From NCBI RefSeq assembly GCF_031846275.1, contig NZ_JAVRIB010000007.1:62001-126000 (forward strand): a stretch of 64,000 nt of DNA. Direction: 5' to 3'. Below are positions 26,212 to 34,968 of this stretch, one piece after another. Within the stretch, counting starts at the first letter, position 1, and each line of letters begins with the position of its first letter. The notes beneath the pieces are model-generated. The model did not search any database. It was not told the DNA's origin and saw only the letters and a list, made by a program, of their open reading frames with translations. A program made the position numbers and the translations under genes. This stretch comes from Spectribacter hydrogenoxidans (GTDB lineage: Bacteria > Pseudomonadota > Gammaproteobacteria > Nevskiales > Salinisphaeraceae).

Positions 26212-29200
26212 TTCTGGCCGGACAGGCCGCGTTCTCGGCGTTTCACATCGAGGCGCAACGGCACCGCCTGCAGGCAGCGGGGGTACCGGTACGCCGGCTG
26301 GCGGCGCGCTACCTCTATCTGGCTGCTGTCGAAGCCGGCTGGACCGACGACGATACCGCCCGTCTGCGGACCCTGCTGCCGGCGGATGCGCCGGACTGGC
26401 CGGCGGATGCCCCGCCCGGGCCGGTCGTTGTGCCGCGGCTGGGCACGGTGTCGCCCTGGTCCAGCAAGGCGGAGGATATCGCCCGCAACTGTGGCCTGCG
26501 GCATCTGCAGCGGCTGGAACGAGGGGTGGCCTGGGACATCGATGCCGATCATCAGGATATGCCGCCCGATGTGCTCTGGCGCGAACTGCACGATCCGATG
26601 ACCGAGAGCGTGCTGGCAGATGCTGCGGCGTTGCCGGGCCTGTTTGAAACGCTGCCACCCGGCGCGCTGCGGCGGGTGGATCTCGGCGGGGACCCGCTGG
26701 TCGCCCTCACCGCGGCCAACCGGGATTGGGGTCTGGCGATGTCGCCGGACGAGATCGATTATCTGGCCCGCGAGTACGCGCGGCTGGGTCGCTCGCCCAC
26801 CGACGCCGAGCTGGTCATGTTCGCCCAGATCAACTCCGAGCATTGCCGCCACAAGATATTCAACGCCGAGTGGACCATCGACGGCGAGGCGATGCCGGCC
26901 AGTCTGTTCCGGATGATCCAGGCCAGTCATGCCGCCAGCCCCAAGGGGGTGCTGTCAGCCTATAAGGACAACGCCGCGGTGGTAGCCGGCGCGACGGCAT
27001 TGCGTTTCTTCGCCGGCGCGGACCGCGCGTATCGGGGCGAATCCGAGCCGGTCCACCTGGTCATGAAGGTGGAAACCCACAATCACCCTACCGCCATCGC
27101 GCCAGATCCCGGGGCCGCTACCGGCTGTGGCGGCGAGATTCGCGACGAAGCGGCGACCGGCCGCGGTGCCCGCACCAAGGCCGGGCTGTGCGGATTCTCG
27201 GTGTCGAACCTGCGTCTGCCGGGGGGGGAGCAGCCCTGGGAAATCGATCACGGACGCCCGCAGCGGGTAGCTAGCGCCCTGCAGATCATGCTGGAGGCGC
27301 CGATCGGTGCGGCCCGCTACAACAATGAATTCGGGCGACCGAATCTGACCGGCTATTTCCGCACTTTTGAACAGGACGGCCCGGACGGCCTGCGCGGCTA
27401 TCACAAGCCGATCATGATCGCCGGCGGCATGGGCAACATCCGCGGCGACCATGTCGAAAAGCAACCGGTGTCGGTGGATGCGCGGCTGATCGTACTGGGC
27501 GGGCCCGCCATGCGCATCGGCCTGGGCGGCGGCGCGGCCTCCTCCATGGCCAGCGGCCGGTCCTCCGAGGCGCTGGATTTCGCCTCGGTCCAGCGGGCCA
27601 ATCCGGAGATGGAGCGACGCTGCCAGGAAGTCATCGATGGCTGCTGGGCGATGGGCGAGAGAAACCCGATTGCCTCCATCCACGATGTCGGCGCCGGCGG
27701 CTTGTCGAATGCGCTGCCGGAGATCATCGACGCCGACGGGCGCGGTGCCAATATCCGGCTGCGGGACATCCATAGCGCGGACGCCAGCCTGTCGCCGATG
27801 GAAATCTGGTGCAACGAGGCCCAGGAGCGCTACGTGCTGGCCGTCGAGGCCGACCGGTTGCCGGCGTTCGCGGCCCTGTGCGAGCGGGAGCGCTGTCCGA
27901 TGGCGATGGTTGGCGAAGCGGTGGCCGACCCCCATCTGCAGGTCAGCGACGAGCATGCCGATGCGCCGGTAGACATGCCCATGCCGGTGCTGCTCGGCAA
28001 GACGCCGAAAATGCACCGCGAGGGGCGCCGCCCGGCGCCGGTCGGCGGCCGGCCGTTACCCGAGGGTATCGATCTGCAGGAGGCGGCCTACCGGGTACTC
28101 CGTTTGCCCACGGTGGCCGACAAGTCCTTCCTGATCACCATCGGCGATCGCAGCATCGGCGGGCAGGTGGCGCGGGAACAGATGGTCGGGCCCTGGCAGG
28201 TGCCGGTGGCCGATTGTGCGGTCACCACCACCGGCTTCACCGGGGCTGCCGGCGAGGCCATGGCAATGGGCGAGCGGGCGCCGCTGGCGGTGCTGGACGC
28301 GCCTGCCTCGGGCCGCATGGCGGTGGCCGAGGCCCTGACCAATCTTGCGGCCGCCCGCATTGATCGTCTGGCCGACGTGCGCCTGTCCGCCAACTGGATG
28401 GCCGCCTGTGGGGATGCCGAGGAGGACGCCCGCCTGTTCGATACGGTGCGCGCGGTGGGCGAGCAGCTCTGTCCGGCACTCGGCATTGCCATTCCGGTGG
28501 GCAAGGATTCGCTGTCCATGCGCACCATCTGGGAGCAGGACGGCGAATCCCGTGACATGCGGGCACCGGTGTCGCTGATCGTGTCGGCTTTCGCCCCCGT
28601 GCTCGATGCTGGCGCGACGCTGACACCGCAACTGCGGCCGTTGCCCGACAGCCGGCTGATTCTGCTGGCGCCCAATGGCGATCAGGCCCGGCTGGGCGGC
28701 GGCGCCATGGCTCAGGTCTACGGGGTCCAGGCGGGCCCGCCGCCGGATATCGATGACCCGGCAACCCTGCGCGCCCTGTTCGACACTGTGCAGTCGCTCA
28801 ACGCAGCGGGACGGATTCTGGCCTATCACGACCGCAGCGACGGGGGCCTGTGGGCCACACTCTGCGAGATGGCGTTCGCCGGCCGTACCGGGCTGGAGGT
28901 GGATATTGCCCGGTTGTCGGATGAGCCTATCGCGGCGCTTTTCAACGAAGAGCCGGGCGCGATAATCCAGGTGTCGGCGGCCGATGTGGCGACGATCCTG
29001 CGGCAATGCCGCGAAGCCGGCCTCGCTGCAACCGAACTTGGTGCCGTGTCCCTGGACCGGCGCATCCGCATCCATCGGGACGGTGACCGCCTGCTGGATG
29101 AGGACCGTATCGATCTGCATCGCGCCTGGTCGGAGACCAGTTTCCGGCTCAGGGCGCTGCGCGACGATCCCGATTGTGCCCGCGAGGAATACGACGCGCT

Positions 29201-30062
29201 GCTGGATGCCGAGGATCCCGGCCTTCCGGCGGCGCCCGGTTTCGACCCGTCGGATGATCCGGCTGCCCCGTATCTGCATCTCACCCGGCCGCGGGTCGCG
29301 ATACTGCGGGAGCAGGGCGTGAACGGCCATCTGGAGATGGCCTGGGCTTTCCATGCCGCCGGTTTCGAGGCTGTCGATGTGCACATGAGCGAACTGCTGG
29401 CCGGCAGTGCGTCATTGCATGACTTCCAGGGGTTGGCGGCCTGCGGCGGTTTTTCCTACGGCGACGTGCTCGGCGCCGGGCGGGGTTGGGCCGGCACCAT
29501 CCTCAATCACCCGCGGCTGCGCGAGGACTTCGCGACCTTCTTCGCTGACGAGGGGCATTTCGCCCTCGGCGTGTGCAACGGCTGTCAGATGCTGTCCCAC
29601 CTCGCGGAGCTGATTCCGGGGGCCGACGACTGGCCGCGCTTCGTGGAGAACCGTTCGGCCCAGTTCGAGGCCCGTACCGTGGCGGTCGAGGTTCTGCCGT
29701 CGCGGGCCGTGCTGCTGGCCGACATGGCCGGGGCCCGGGTGCCGATCGCCGTGGCCCACGGCGAAGGGCGGGTGATCCATGTCGACGAGGCGGCTTCAGG
29801 GCGGCTGGCCGAGGCCGGGCAGGTCAGCCTGCGGTATGTGGACAATGCCGGTGGACCGGCGCAGCGTTACCCGGCCAACCCCAACGGCTCGCCCGGCGGG
29901 GCCACCGGCTTCTGCAACGCGGACGGCCGCGTACTGATCCTGATGCCGCACCCCGAACGGGTGACCCGCGCGGTGACCAATGCCTGGCGTCCGGATGCCT
30001 GGGCCGGCGAGCGCGCGCCCTGGGCGCGGCTATTCTCCAACGCCCGGCGGTTTGTCGGCTAA
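26187..30062 (+). CDS. purL: Phosphoribosylformylglycinamidine synthase (PurL, fused large form)
   Basis: 1291 residues, matching the ~1295-residue single-chain enzyme of gammaproteobacteria. The TTG start at 26187 is chosen because the following TLILAGQAAFSAF aligns with the family start and agaggga lies 6 bases before it. Domains in order: N-terminal PurS-like, two FGAM-synthetase halves (HNHPTAIAPDPGAATGCGGEIRDE; VGKDSLSMRT) and a C-terminal class I glutaminase with the catalytic Cys in GVCNGCQML and the His/Glu pair in MPHPERVTR. It makes FGAM in purine synthesis. Start overlaps the preceding gene by 25 bases. Confidence 0.97.
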   Translation: MAQHRRTLILAGQAAFSAFHIEAQRHRLQAAGVPVRRLAARYLYLAAVEAGWTDDDTARLRTLLPADAPDWPADAPPGPVVVPRLGTVSPWSSKAEDIARNCGLRHLQRLERGVAWDIDADHQDMPPDVLWRELHDPMTESVLADAAALPGLFETLPPGALRRVDLGGDPLVALTAANRDWGLAMSPDEIDYLAREYARLGRSPTDAELVMFAQINSEHCRHKIFNAEWTIDGEAMPASLFRMIQASHAASPKGVLSAYKDNAAVVAGATALRFFAGADRAYRGESEPVHLVMKVETHNHPTAIAPDPGAATGCGGEIRDEAATGRGARTKAGLCGFSVSNLRLPGGEQPWEIDHGRPQRVASALQIMLEAPIGAARYNNEFGRPNLTGYFRTFEQDGPDGLRGYHKPIMIAGGMGNIRGDHVEKQPVSVDARLIVLGGPAMRIGLGGGAASSMASGRSSEALDFASVQRANPEMERRCQEVIDGCWAMGERNPIASIHDVGAGGLSNALPEIIDADGRGANIRLRDIHSADASLSPMEIWCNEAQERYVLAVEADRLPAFAALCERERCPMAMVGEAVADPHLQVSDEHADAPVDMPMPVLLGKTPKMHREGRRPAPVGGRPLPEGIDLQEAAYRVLRLPTVADKSFLITIGDRSIGGQVAREQMVGPWQVPVADCAVTTTGFTGAAGEAMAMGERAPLAVLDAPASGRMAVAEALTNLAAARIDRLADVRLSANWMAACGDAEEDARLFDTVRAVGEQLCPALGIAIPVGKDSLSMRTIWEQDGESRDMRAPVSLIVSAFAPVLDAGATLTPQLRPLPDSRLILLAPNGDQARLGGGAMAQVYGVQAGPPPDIDDPATLRALFDTVQSLNAAGRILAYHDRSDGGLWATLCEMAFAGRTGLEVDIARLSDEPIAALFNEEPGAIIQVSAADVATILRQCREAGLAATELGAVSLDRRIRIHRDGDRLLDEDRIDLHRAWSETSFRLRALRDDPDCAREEYDALLDAEDPGLPAAPGFDPSDDPAAPYLHLTRPRVAILREQGVNGHLEMAWAFHAAGFEAVDVHMSELLAGSASLHDFQGLAACGGFSYGDVLGAGRGWAGTILNHPRLREDFATFFADEGHFALGVCNGCQMLSHLAELIPGADDWPRFVENRSAQFEARTVAVEVLPSRAVLLADMAGARVPIAVAHGEGRVIHVDEAASGRLAEAGQVSLRYVDNAGGPAQRYPANPNGSPGGATGFCNADGRVLILMPHPERVTRAVTNAWRPDAWAGERAPWARLFSNARRFVG

Positions 30063-30090
30063 CGCGATAATTTCCTGATCATGGCCGGAC

Positions 30091-32160
30091 TTAGATAGCC
30101 CGGCCCCCGGCCCTTGCCTCGAGCAGATTCACGGTATCCAGCAGAATGCGGGCGGCCTCCTGCTGATAGGCGTCCGGTTCTTCCTCTTCCTCGCTCTCGC
30201 CGGTGGGATTCTCCGGGGTAGCGACGTCATCCTCGCTGTCCTGGAAGGCCTGGTAGTCCTCAAAGGGCTCCTCGCCGTTGGCGCGGCGCTTGTCGTTGAC
30301 CAGGGCCAGGCTGCGTTCCCGGAACTCGGCCTGCTGTTCACGCCGTTCCTCGAGCTGCAGTGAGAGCGTCTTGCGTTCGCTGCGTCCCCGCAGCAGGTCG
30401 ATGCGCTTGACCTGATACTGGAAGTCCGTGTCGTCGGCGACCCGTTTTTCGTGTCGCTCGCGCAGCGTGGGCAGGATCTGCTTCAGGGTATCCAGCTGCG
30501 GATGCGCCACCGAGTCGATCTTGTCCCAGGGCAGAGCGTTCGGCAGGGCCGATTCGCCGATCTCCTCGATGTTGAACGGCGAGGGAAAGCTGATGTCCGG
30601 CTCCACCCCGCGCGCCTGGGTGCTGGCGCCGGTCACACGGTAGAACTTGGCCTGGGTAAGCTTGACCCGCCCCTTGGACAGCGGCATCAGTGCCTGCACC
30701 GTGCCCTTGCCGAAGGTGCGCTGGCCGAGAATGACGCCGCGGCCGTAATCCTGAATGGCGCCGGCGAAGATTTCCGAGGCGGAGGCGCTCAGCCGGTTGA
30801 CCATCACCGCCAGCGGGCCGGGATAGACCGGATCCCCGTTGGCACCCAGCACCTGGGTGTTGCCACTGGCGTCGCGGATCTGCACCGAGGGTGATGCGGG
30901 CATGAACAGGCCGACCAGCTTGGTGACTTCGCGCAGCGCGCCGCCGCCGTTGCCGCGCAGGTCCAGAACCACGCCGTCGACGTCGTTCTCGCGTAATTCC
31001 TTCAGTAGCGCCTCGACATCGTCGGCGGTGCCCTTGTAGAACGAGGGCAGGGTGATCAGCCCGATACGGCGGGTTTCGCCATTGTCCTTCAGCGGAACGA
31101 TGCGGCTGCTTGCCGCCTGATCCTTCAGCTCGATCTCGTCGCGCACCAGCGAAATGGTGCGGGTCTGGGAATTATCCTTGGGCAGTATCTGCAGCCTTAC
31201 GGTGCTGCCCTTCTCGCCGCGGATCAGCTGGACCGTGCGATCCAGGCGCATGCCCACGACGTCGACCAGGTCGCCCTCCTTGCCCTGGCCGACGGCGATG
31301 ATCCGGTCGGTAGGGCTGAGCTTGCCGCTCTTGGCCGCCGGACCGCCGGGGATCAGCCGCACCAGTTCGGTGTAGCCGTTGCGGTCGCGCAGCTGGGCAC
31401 CGATGCCCTGCAGCGACAGATTCATGCCGATGTCGAATTCTTCCGACCGGCTGGGCGAGAAGTAGTCGGTGTGGGGGTCGTAGCGGTGGGTGTAGGCCCC
31501 CATGTAGGCCGAAATCACGTCGATTGGCTCGGCCGCCAGCAGTTGCTCGCGCTCGCTTTCATAGCGGCGGGTCATGCGGTCCTGGATGTCGTCCGGTTCT
31601 ACATCGTTGAGATGCAGGTTGATGACCTGGTTTTCGAGGTTGTGGCGCCAAAGCTTGCGGCGGGCCTCATCATCCGCCGGCCACGGGGCCTCCTCGCGTT
31701 CGATCATCACGCTTTCCGCGTCCGTCAGATCGAGATTCTCCACGCCCTCGTCGAGCAGGCTCAGGATCCACTGGTTCACCTCCAGCCGGCGTTGCTGGTA
31801 GGTATTGAAGATATCGAAGGCCGCGCCGAGTTCGCCGTCGCGCAGGTCATCATCCAGCCGGTCGCCGAATTCCTGCTTGAAGCGTTCGATGTCACTGGCC
31901 AGGAACACGCTGTGGGTGCCGTCCAGATCCTCGATGTAGTCGAGGAGCATGTCGCGGGAGAAATCGTCGTCCAGCGCTACCGGATTGTAGTGTTCGTCCT
32001 GCAGCCGCTGGACCACCTGTTTGTCGATCTGCACCTGGGCGTCGCCGGGCTGTAGCGGCTGGAACTCGCCGGTGGTGTTCGCCTCCGGGGCGACGCTGCC
32101 GGCCTGGCAGGCCTGCAACAGCAATATTGCGGACGCGAACGTAACGACGAATCTGGACAT
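30091..32160 (-). CDS. prc: Carboxy-terminal processing protease (Prc/Tsp, S41 family)
   Basis: 689 residues from the ATG at 32160, preceded by aaaggtg; a lipoprotein-type signal sequence (ILLLQAC) follows. N-terminal helical domain, PDZ domain (about 225-310: GIGAQLRDRNGYTELVRLIPGGPAAKSGKL), then the S41 protease domain with the Ser nucleophile in RLSASASEIFAGA and the Lys base in RTFGKGTVQ. The C-terminal DUF3340-like region completes the long Prc architecture. In the periplasm it trims penicillin-binding protein 3 and degrades hydrolases. E. coli Prc is not a lipoprotein, so the lipobox is a small difference. Convergent with purL. Confidence 0.95.
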   Translation of the reverse strand: MSRFVVTFASAILLLQACQAGSVAPEANTTGEFQPLQPGDAQVQIDKQVVQRLQDEHYNPVALDDDFSRDMLLDYIEDLDGTHSVFLASDIERFKQEFGDRLDDDLRDGELGAAFDIFNTYQQRRLEVNQWILSLLDEGVENLDLTDAESVMIEREEAPWPADDEARRKLWRHNLENQVINLHLNDVEPDDIQDRMTRRYESEREQLLAAEPIDVISAYMGAYTHRYDPHTDYFSPSRSEEFDIGMNLSLQGIGAQLRDRNGYTELVRLIPGGPAAKSGKLSPTDRIIAVGQGKEGDLVDVVGMRLDRTVQLIRGEKGSTVRLQILPKDNSQTRTISLVRDEIELKDQAASSRIVPLKDNGETRRIGLITLPSFYKGTADDVEALLKELRENDVDGVVLDLRGNGGGALREVTKLVGLFMPASPSVQIRDASGNTQVLGANGDPVYPGPLAVMVNRLSASASEIFAGAIQDYGRGVILGQRTFGKGTVQALMPLSKGRVKLTQAKFYRVTGASTQARGVEPDISFPSPFNIEEIGESALPNALPWDKIDSVAHPQLDTLKQILPTLRERHEKRVADDTDFQYQVKRIDLLRGRSERKTLSLQLEERREQQAEFRERSLALVNDKRRANGEEPFEDYQAFQDSEDDVATPENPTGESEEEEEPDAYQQEAARILLDTVNLLEARAGGRAI

Positions 32161-32225
32161 GTCACACCTTTGATTGGAACCACCCGGACGCATACGTGCG
32201 TGGCGCCTGAAACTACGCGCCCGAG

Positions 32226-32254
32226 GAAAATCGTTGTCTGTTACGACAACCGAT
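32226..32254 (-). terminator. Probable intrinsic terminator downstream of the globin gene
   Basis: On the minus strand TCGGTTGTC pairs with GACAACGA (one bulge) and is followed by TTTTCC. It lies ~105 bases past the globin stop and before prc. Confidence 0.5.
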
Positions 32255-32358
32255 TGTGCCTTTTTTTCCCGGCGCGGAGTAAATCGGATAGCCAGGAGGT
32301 TTGCCTGGGCCGGCAGGTGCGGGGCTGCCGTGACCTGATCCGGTCGCTACTGGCGGCG

Positions 32359-32784
32359 TTAGTCGGTCTGCTCGGGGATCTCGCGTGCGCCGGCAAGCAT
32401 TTCGGTGGTAATGGTGCTGAGCGCTTCGCGCCAGGCGAATTCGGTGGCGCGGTCGAAGTCAGACCCCATATGGGTGGCCAGGCTCCAGAGCAGCGCTTCG
32501 CATACCACGGGGTAGTACTCGGTGCGGGCGCCGTAATCCCGATGTCGGCGGCCCAGTTCCCGCAATGATGGCCGGATCTGCTCCAGCCGTGACAGGCGGG
32601 ATACGGCGATATTGAGCGTGATCAAGAGCTTGCGCTTCTGCCGGCCGAGGTCCGCGGGGAAGAGATCCCGCAGGGCCGGCGCCTGCTCGAACAGGTGACC
32701 GTAGAAGTCACGGATGATTTGTTCACGGACCGGCGCGGCACGATACCAGCTATGGCGGATGAGTTCGTGCTGCGCGGGCGTCAT
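32359..32784 (-). CDS. Single-domain globin
   Basis: 141 residues from the ATG at 32784 (MTPAQHELIRHSWYRA); a TTG 48 bases earlier would overlap the upstream gene. The globin pattern is visible: helix B/C IRDFYGHLFEQAPALRDLF, helix E LGRQKRKLLITLNIAVSRL, and the proximal His in LGRRHRDYGARTEYYPVVCEALLWSL. It resembles the haem domain of flavohaemoglobin/Vitreoscilla-type globins but carries no reductase domain. Possible roles are oxygen or nitric-oxide handling; not determinable here. Downstream of the alkyltransferase-like gene with which it is closely packed. Confidence 0.85.
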   Translation of the reverse strand: MTPAQHELIRHSWYRAAPVREQIIRDFYGHLFEQAPALRDLFPADLGRQKRKLLITLNIAVSRLSRLEQIRPSLRELGRRHRDYGARTEYYPVVCEALLWSLATHMGSDFDRATEFAWREALSTITTEMLAGAREIPEQTD

Positions 32785-32803
32785 GCGGGATAGTGTGTGG
32801 CCA

Positions 32804-33145
32804 TCATCCTCCGGTATCGGCCTGCCCGGCAACCTCTGAAGGCGGCTCCCAGCGGTATCGGGGCAGGTCGATGCGTCCGCCGATCATGGCGATGCCTTCC
32901 TCGCTGAGGCGGCGATGCTGGGCCAGGCCGGCGGTGGAATCGGCGGGCAGGGAAATGCGGCCGCGAGCGTTGACGATCCGGTGCCAGGGGACATCGGCCG
33001 GGCAGTTGTGCAGGGCGTAACCGACCAGGCGGGCCTGCCCCGGCAGGCCTGCAAGTTTCGCAATCTGGCCGTAGGTGGCGACGCGCCCGGCCGGCACCCG
33101 GCGGACGACCGCGAGCAGTCGCTGTCGGGTGTCGCCGGCCGCCAC
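32804..33145 (-). CDS. Alkyltransferase-like protein (ATL, MGMT family)
   Basis: 113 residues comprising the DNA-binding C-terminal domain of O6-alkylguanine transferase: VPAGRVATYGQIAKLAGLPGQARLVGYAL (helix-turn-helix with the Arg finger). The active site reads PWHRIVNARG: Trp replaces the acceptor Cys, as in known ATLs such as E. coli YbaZ and fission yeast Atl1. It should bind alkylguanine lesions and flag them for nucleotide-excision repair rather than repair them itself. Stop lies 8 bases before the mlaC-like start region; likely co-transcribed. Confidence 0.92.
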   Translation of the reverse strand: MAAGDTRQRLLAVVRRVPAGRVATYGQIAKLAGLPGQARLVGYALHNCPADVPWHRIVNARGRISLPADSTAGLAQHRRLSEEGIAMIGGRIDLPRYRWEPPSEVAGQADTGG

Positions 33146-33152
33146 CGCGGGG

Positions 33153-33797
33153 TTACTGTGCGGGGTCGCTCACGCCGCTGCCGTAGCGACTTTCCATCTT
33201 CTCAATCAGGGCATCCAGGCCGCCGGCCCGGATCTGCGCGTTGAACTGACCGCGATAGTTGGTCACGAATGAAAGGTTGCCGATGCTGCCGTCATAGATC
33301 TTCCACTCGCAGTCGACCAGGTGCATGTCCATGTCCACCGGAATGCGGTCCCCTTCCTCGGTGATGACCACTGCCTGGAAGGTGATATCGGTAGCGTCTT
33401 CGGGTGCGTCCACCGGCTGGAATTCGATCTTCTCGTCGTCGAAGCCGTACAGCGCGTTGCCGTAGGTCTGGATGATCATCTGCTTGAATGCCTTGGCGAA
33501 CCGGTCTATCTGTTCCGGGGATGCGTCATCCGCATGTTTGCCGAGCACCAGTTCGGACATCCGCTGCAGGTCGACCAGCGGCACCAGTTCGCGCTCGATC
33601 ATCGCGTAGAGCGCCTCCGGATTCTTCTTGAACTCCTCGCGCCGTTCGGTGAGTTCGGATAGCAAGGTATTCACCGTCTGCTCGCCCAGTTCGGCGGGCG
33701 GGGTCGGCTCGCAGGCTTTTTCCTGGGCCATCAGCGGCATGCTGACGAAAGCCAGGGTTGATACCAGCGCGGCCAGTGATCGGATGAAAATTCGCAT
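33153..33797 (-). CDS. MlaC-like phospholipid-binding protein (Ttg2D family)
   Basis: 214 residues with signal peptide (MRIFIRSLAALVSTLAFVSMPLMAQ). The MlaC/Tol-Ttg2 fold is recognised by LVPLVDLQRMSELVLGKHADDASPEQIDRFAKAFKQMIIQTYGNAL, ITFQAVVITEEGDRIPVDMDM and WKIYDGSIGNLSFVTNYRGQFNAQI. MlaC carries phospholipids between the outer-membrane MlaA complex and the inner-membrane MlaFEDB transporter. The other mla genes are not adjacent, so this copy is an orphan. It is close to the alkyltransferase-like gene, downstream of lipB. Confidence 0.9.
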   Translation of the reverse strand: MRIFIRSLAALVSTLAFVSMPLMAQEKACEPTPPAELGEQTVNTLLSELTERREEFKKNPEALYAMIERELVPLVDLQRMSELVLGKHADDASPEQIDRFAKAFKQMIIQTYGNALYGFDDEKIEFQPVDAPEDATDITFQAVVITEEGDRIPVDMDMHLVDCEWKIYDGSIGNLSFVTNYRGQFNAQIRAGGLDALIEKMESRYGSGVSDPAQ

Positions 33798-33907
33798 GTA
33801 ATCTCTCCTTGCCCGAATTGCGTGAATGCAGCTTATGGCCGAGATGCTGAACCATACCTGAATACGGCGGATCGGCCCGGGGTCCGCGGCGCTGGCCGGC
33901 CCCTGAT

Positions 33908-34621
33908 TTAGCCCATCGCGGGTGCCGGCGCAAGCCTGGGCTCGGGCAGCGGGGGTCGCGGCAGGCCGAGCCGCCGGCAGATCGCGGGCGCCAGATCGGC
34001 GGCAACCTGGTCCATGGCGATCGGGCCCGCCAGGTCGACGATCCGGGCCATGGCCAGCCCCTGGTAACCGCAGGGGTTGATGCGCGTGAATGGCTCCAGG
34101 TCCAGGTCCACGTTCAGCGCCAGCCCGTGATAGCAGCGGCCGCGGCGCACGCGCAGGCCAAGGGAGGCGATCTTGGCATCGCCGGCCGCCGGCACGTAGA
34201 CCCCGGGGGCATCCCGCCGGGCCCGGGCCATGATGCCGTAGCCATCCAGAGTCTCGATCACGGCCAGTTCCAGTCCCTCGACCAGCGACCGAATGCCCAT
34301 GCCCAGCCGGCGGACATCCGCCAGCACATAACCCATCAGCTGGCCGGGGCCATGATAGGTGACCTGGCCGCCGCGGTCGCTGGGCGCGATCGGAATATCG
34401 CCGGGGGCCAGCACATGTTCCGGGCGGCCGTTGGTGCCTTGGGTAAATACCGGTTCATGTGCCAGGAACCAGAACTCATCCGGCGTATCCGCACCGGCCG
34501 CATCGGTGAATGCCTGCATGTCACGCCAGACCGGTTCGTAGGCCAGCGGCGCGTCGAGCATGGTCCTGATGCGCGGTGTGGGCGCCGAGGATTGCCGGAA
34601 TGGGGTTGCTGCGAATGACAT
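33908..34621 (-). CDS. lipB: LipB, octanoyl-ACP:protein octanoyltransferase
   Basis: 237 residues. Motifs: HEPVFTQGTNGRPEHVL, RGGQVTYHGPGQLMGYVL, the catalytic Lys in GDAKIASLGLR and the catalytic Cys in RINPCGYQGL. It moves octanoate from acyl carrier protein to lipoyl domains in the first step of lipoate assembly. The C-terminus is Pro/Ala-rich. It follows ybeD as in E. coli (dacA-ybeD-lipB), though a palindrome stands between them. Confidence 0.97.
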   Translation of the reverse strand: MSFAATPFRQSSAPTPRIRTMLDAPLAYEPVWRDMQAFTDAAGADTPDEFWFLAHEPVFTQGTNGRPEHVLAPGDIPIAPSDRGGQVTYHGPGQLMGYVLADVRRLGMGIRSLVEGLELAVIETLDGYGIMARARRDAPGVYVPAAGDAKIASLGLRVRRGRCYHGLALNVDLDLEPFTRINPCGYQGLAMARIVDLAGPIAMDQVAADLAPAICRRLGLPRPPLPEPRLAPAPAMG

Positions 34622-34684
34622 GGACAGAGTTTAACGCAGGCCTCGATCCGCTCGCTCTTCGCCTCGAAACAGGAAACCTGAAAC

Positions 34685-34704
34685 AACGCGGCTTAAGCCG
34701 CGTT
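34685..34704 (-). terminator. Palindrome after ybeD, possible terminator
   Basis: aacgcggcttaagccgcgtt is a perfect 20-base palindrome directly abutting the ybeD stop; on the minus strand it is followed by gtttc. It may end most transcripts of the mreB-ybeD operon or protect their 3' ends. The T-run is short, so termination is likely incomplete and lipB could still be read through. Confidence 0.5.
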
Positions 34705-34968
34705 CTACAACGCCATCAACACCGCCTCACAGGCGGTGAGGTCCTCGTAGATCGCGTCCAGCTGCGCGCGATCACGGGCGAGCACGTCCACCGTGATTGC
34801 CAGGTAGTTGCCCTTGCGGCTGGCGTTGGGCGTCAGATCGTCATGACTGAGTTCCGGCACGTGCGGCTTGAGCAGATCGAATATCTGTTGCTCGAAATGG
34901 CCATCGTGCGCGCCGAAGACCTTGATCGGAAACCGGCAGGGGAATTCCAGCAGGGAGTCGTCAGTCAT
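34705..34968 (-). CDS. ybeD: YbeD/DUF493 family protein
   Basis: 87 residues with the ACT-like pattern of the UPF0250/YbeD family: LLEFPCRFPIKVFGAHDGHFEQQIFDLL, NASRKGNYLAITVDVLARDRAQLDAIYEDLTA. Its role is unknown; it sits between dacA and lipB in many gammaproteobacteria. Its first 8 bases overlap the 3' end of the aminotransferase gene. Confidence 0.95.
   Translation of the reverse strand: MTDDSLLEFPCRFPIKVFGAHDGHFEQQIFDLLKPHVPELSHDDLTPNASRKGNYLAITVDVLARDRAQLDAIYEDLTACEAVLMAL

Noticed and set aside
28056..29384. 442-residue open frame opposite purL
   Set aside because: Antisense of the conserved synthetase domains; no start signal or domain.
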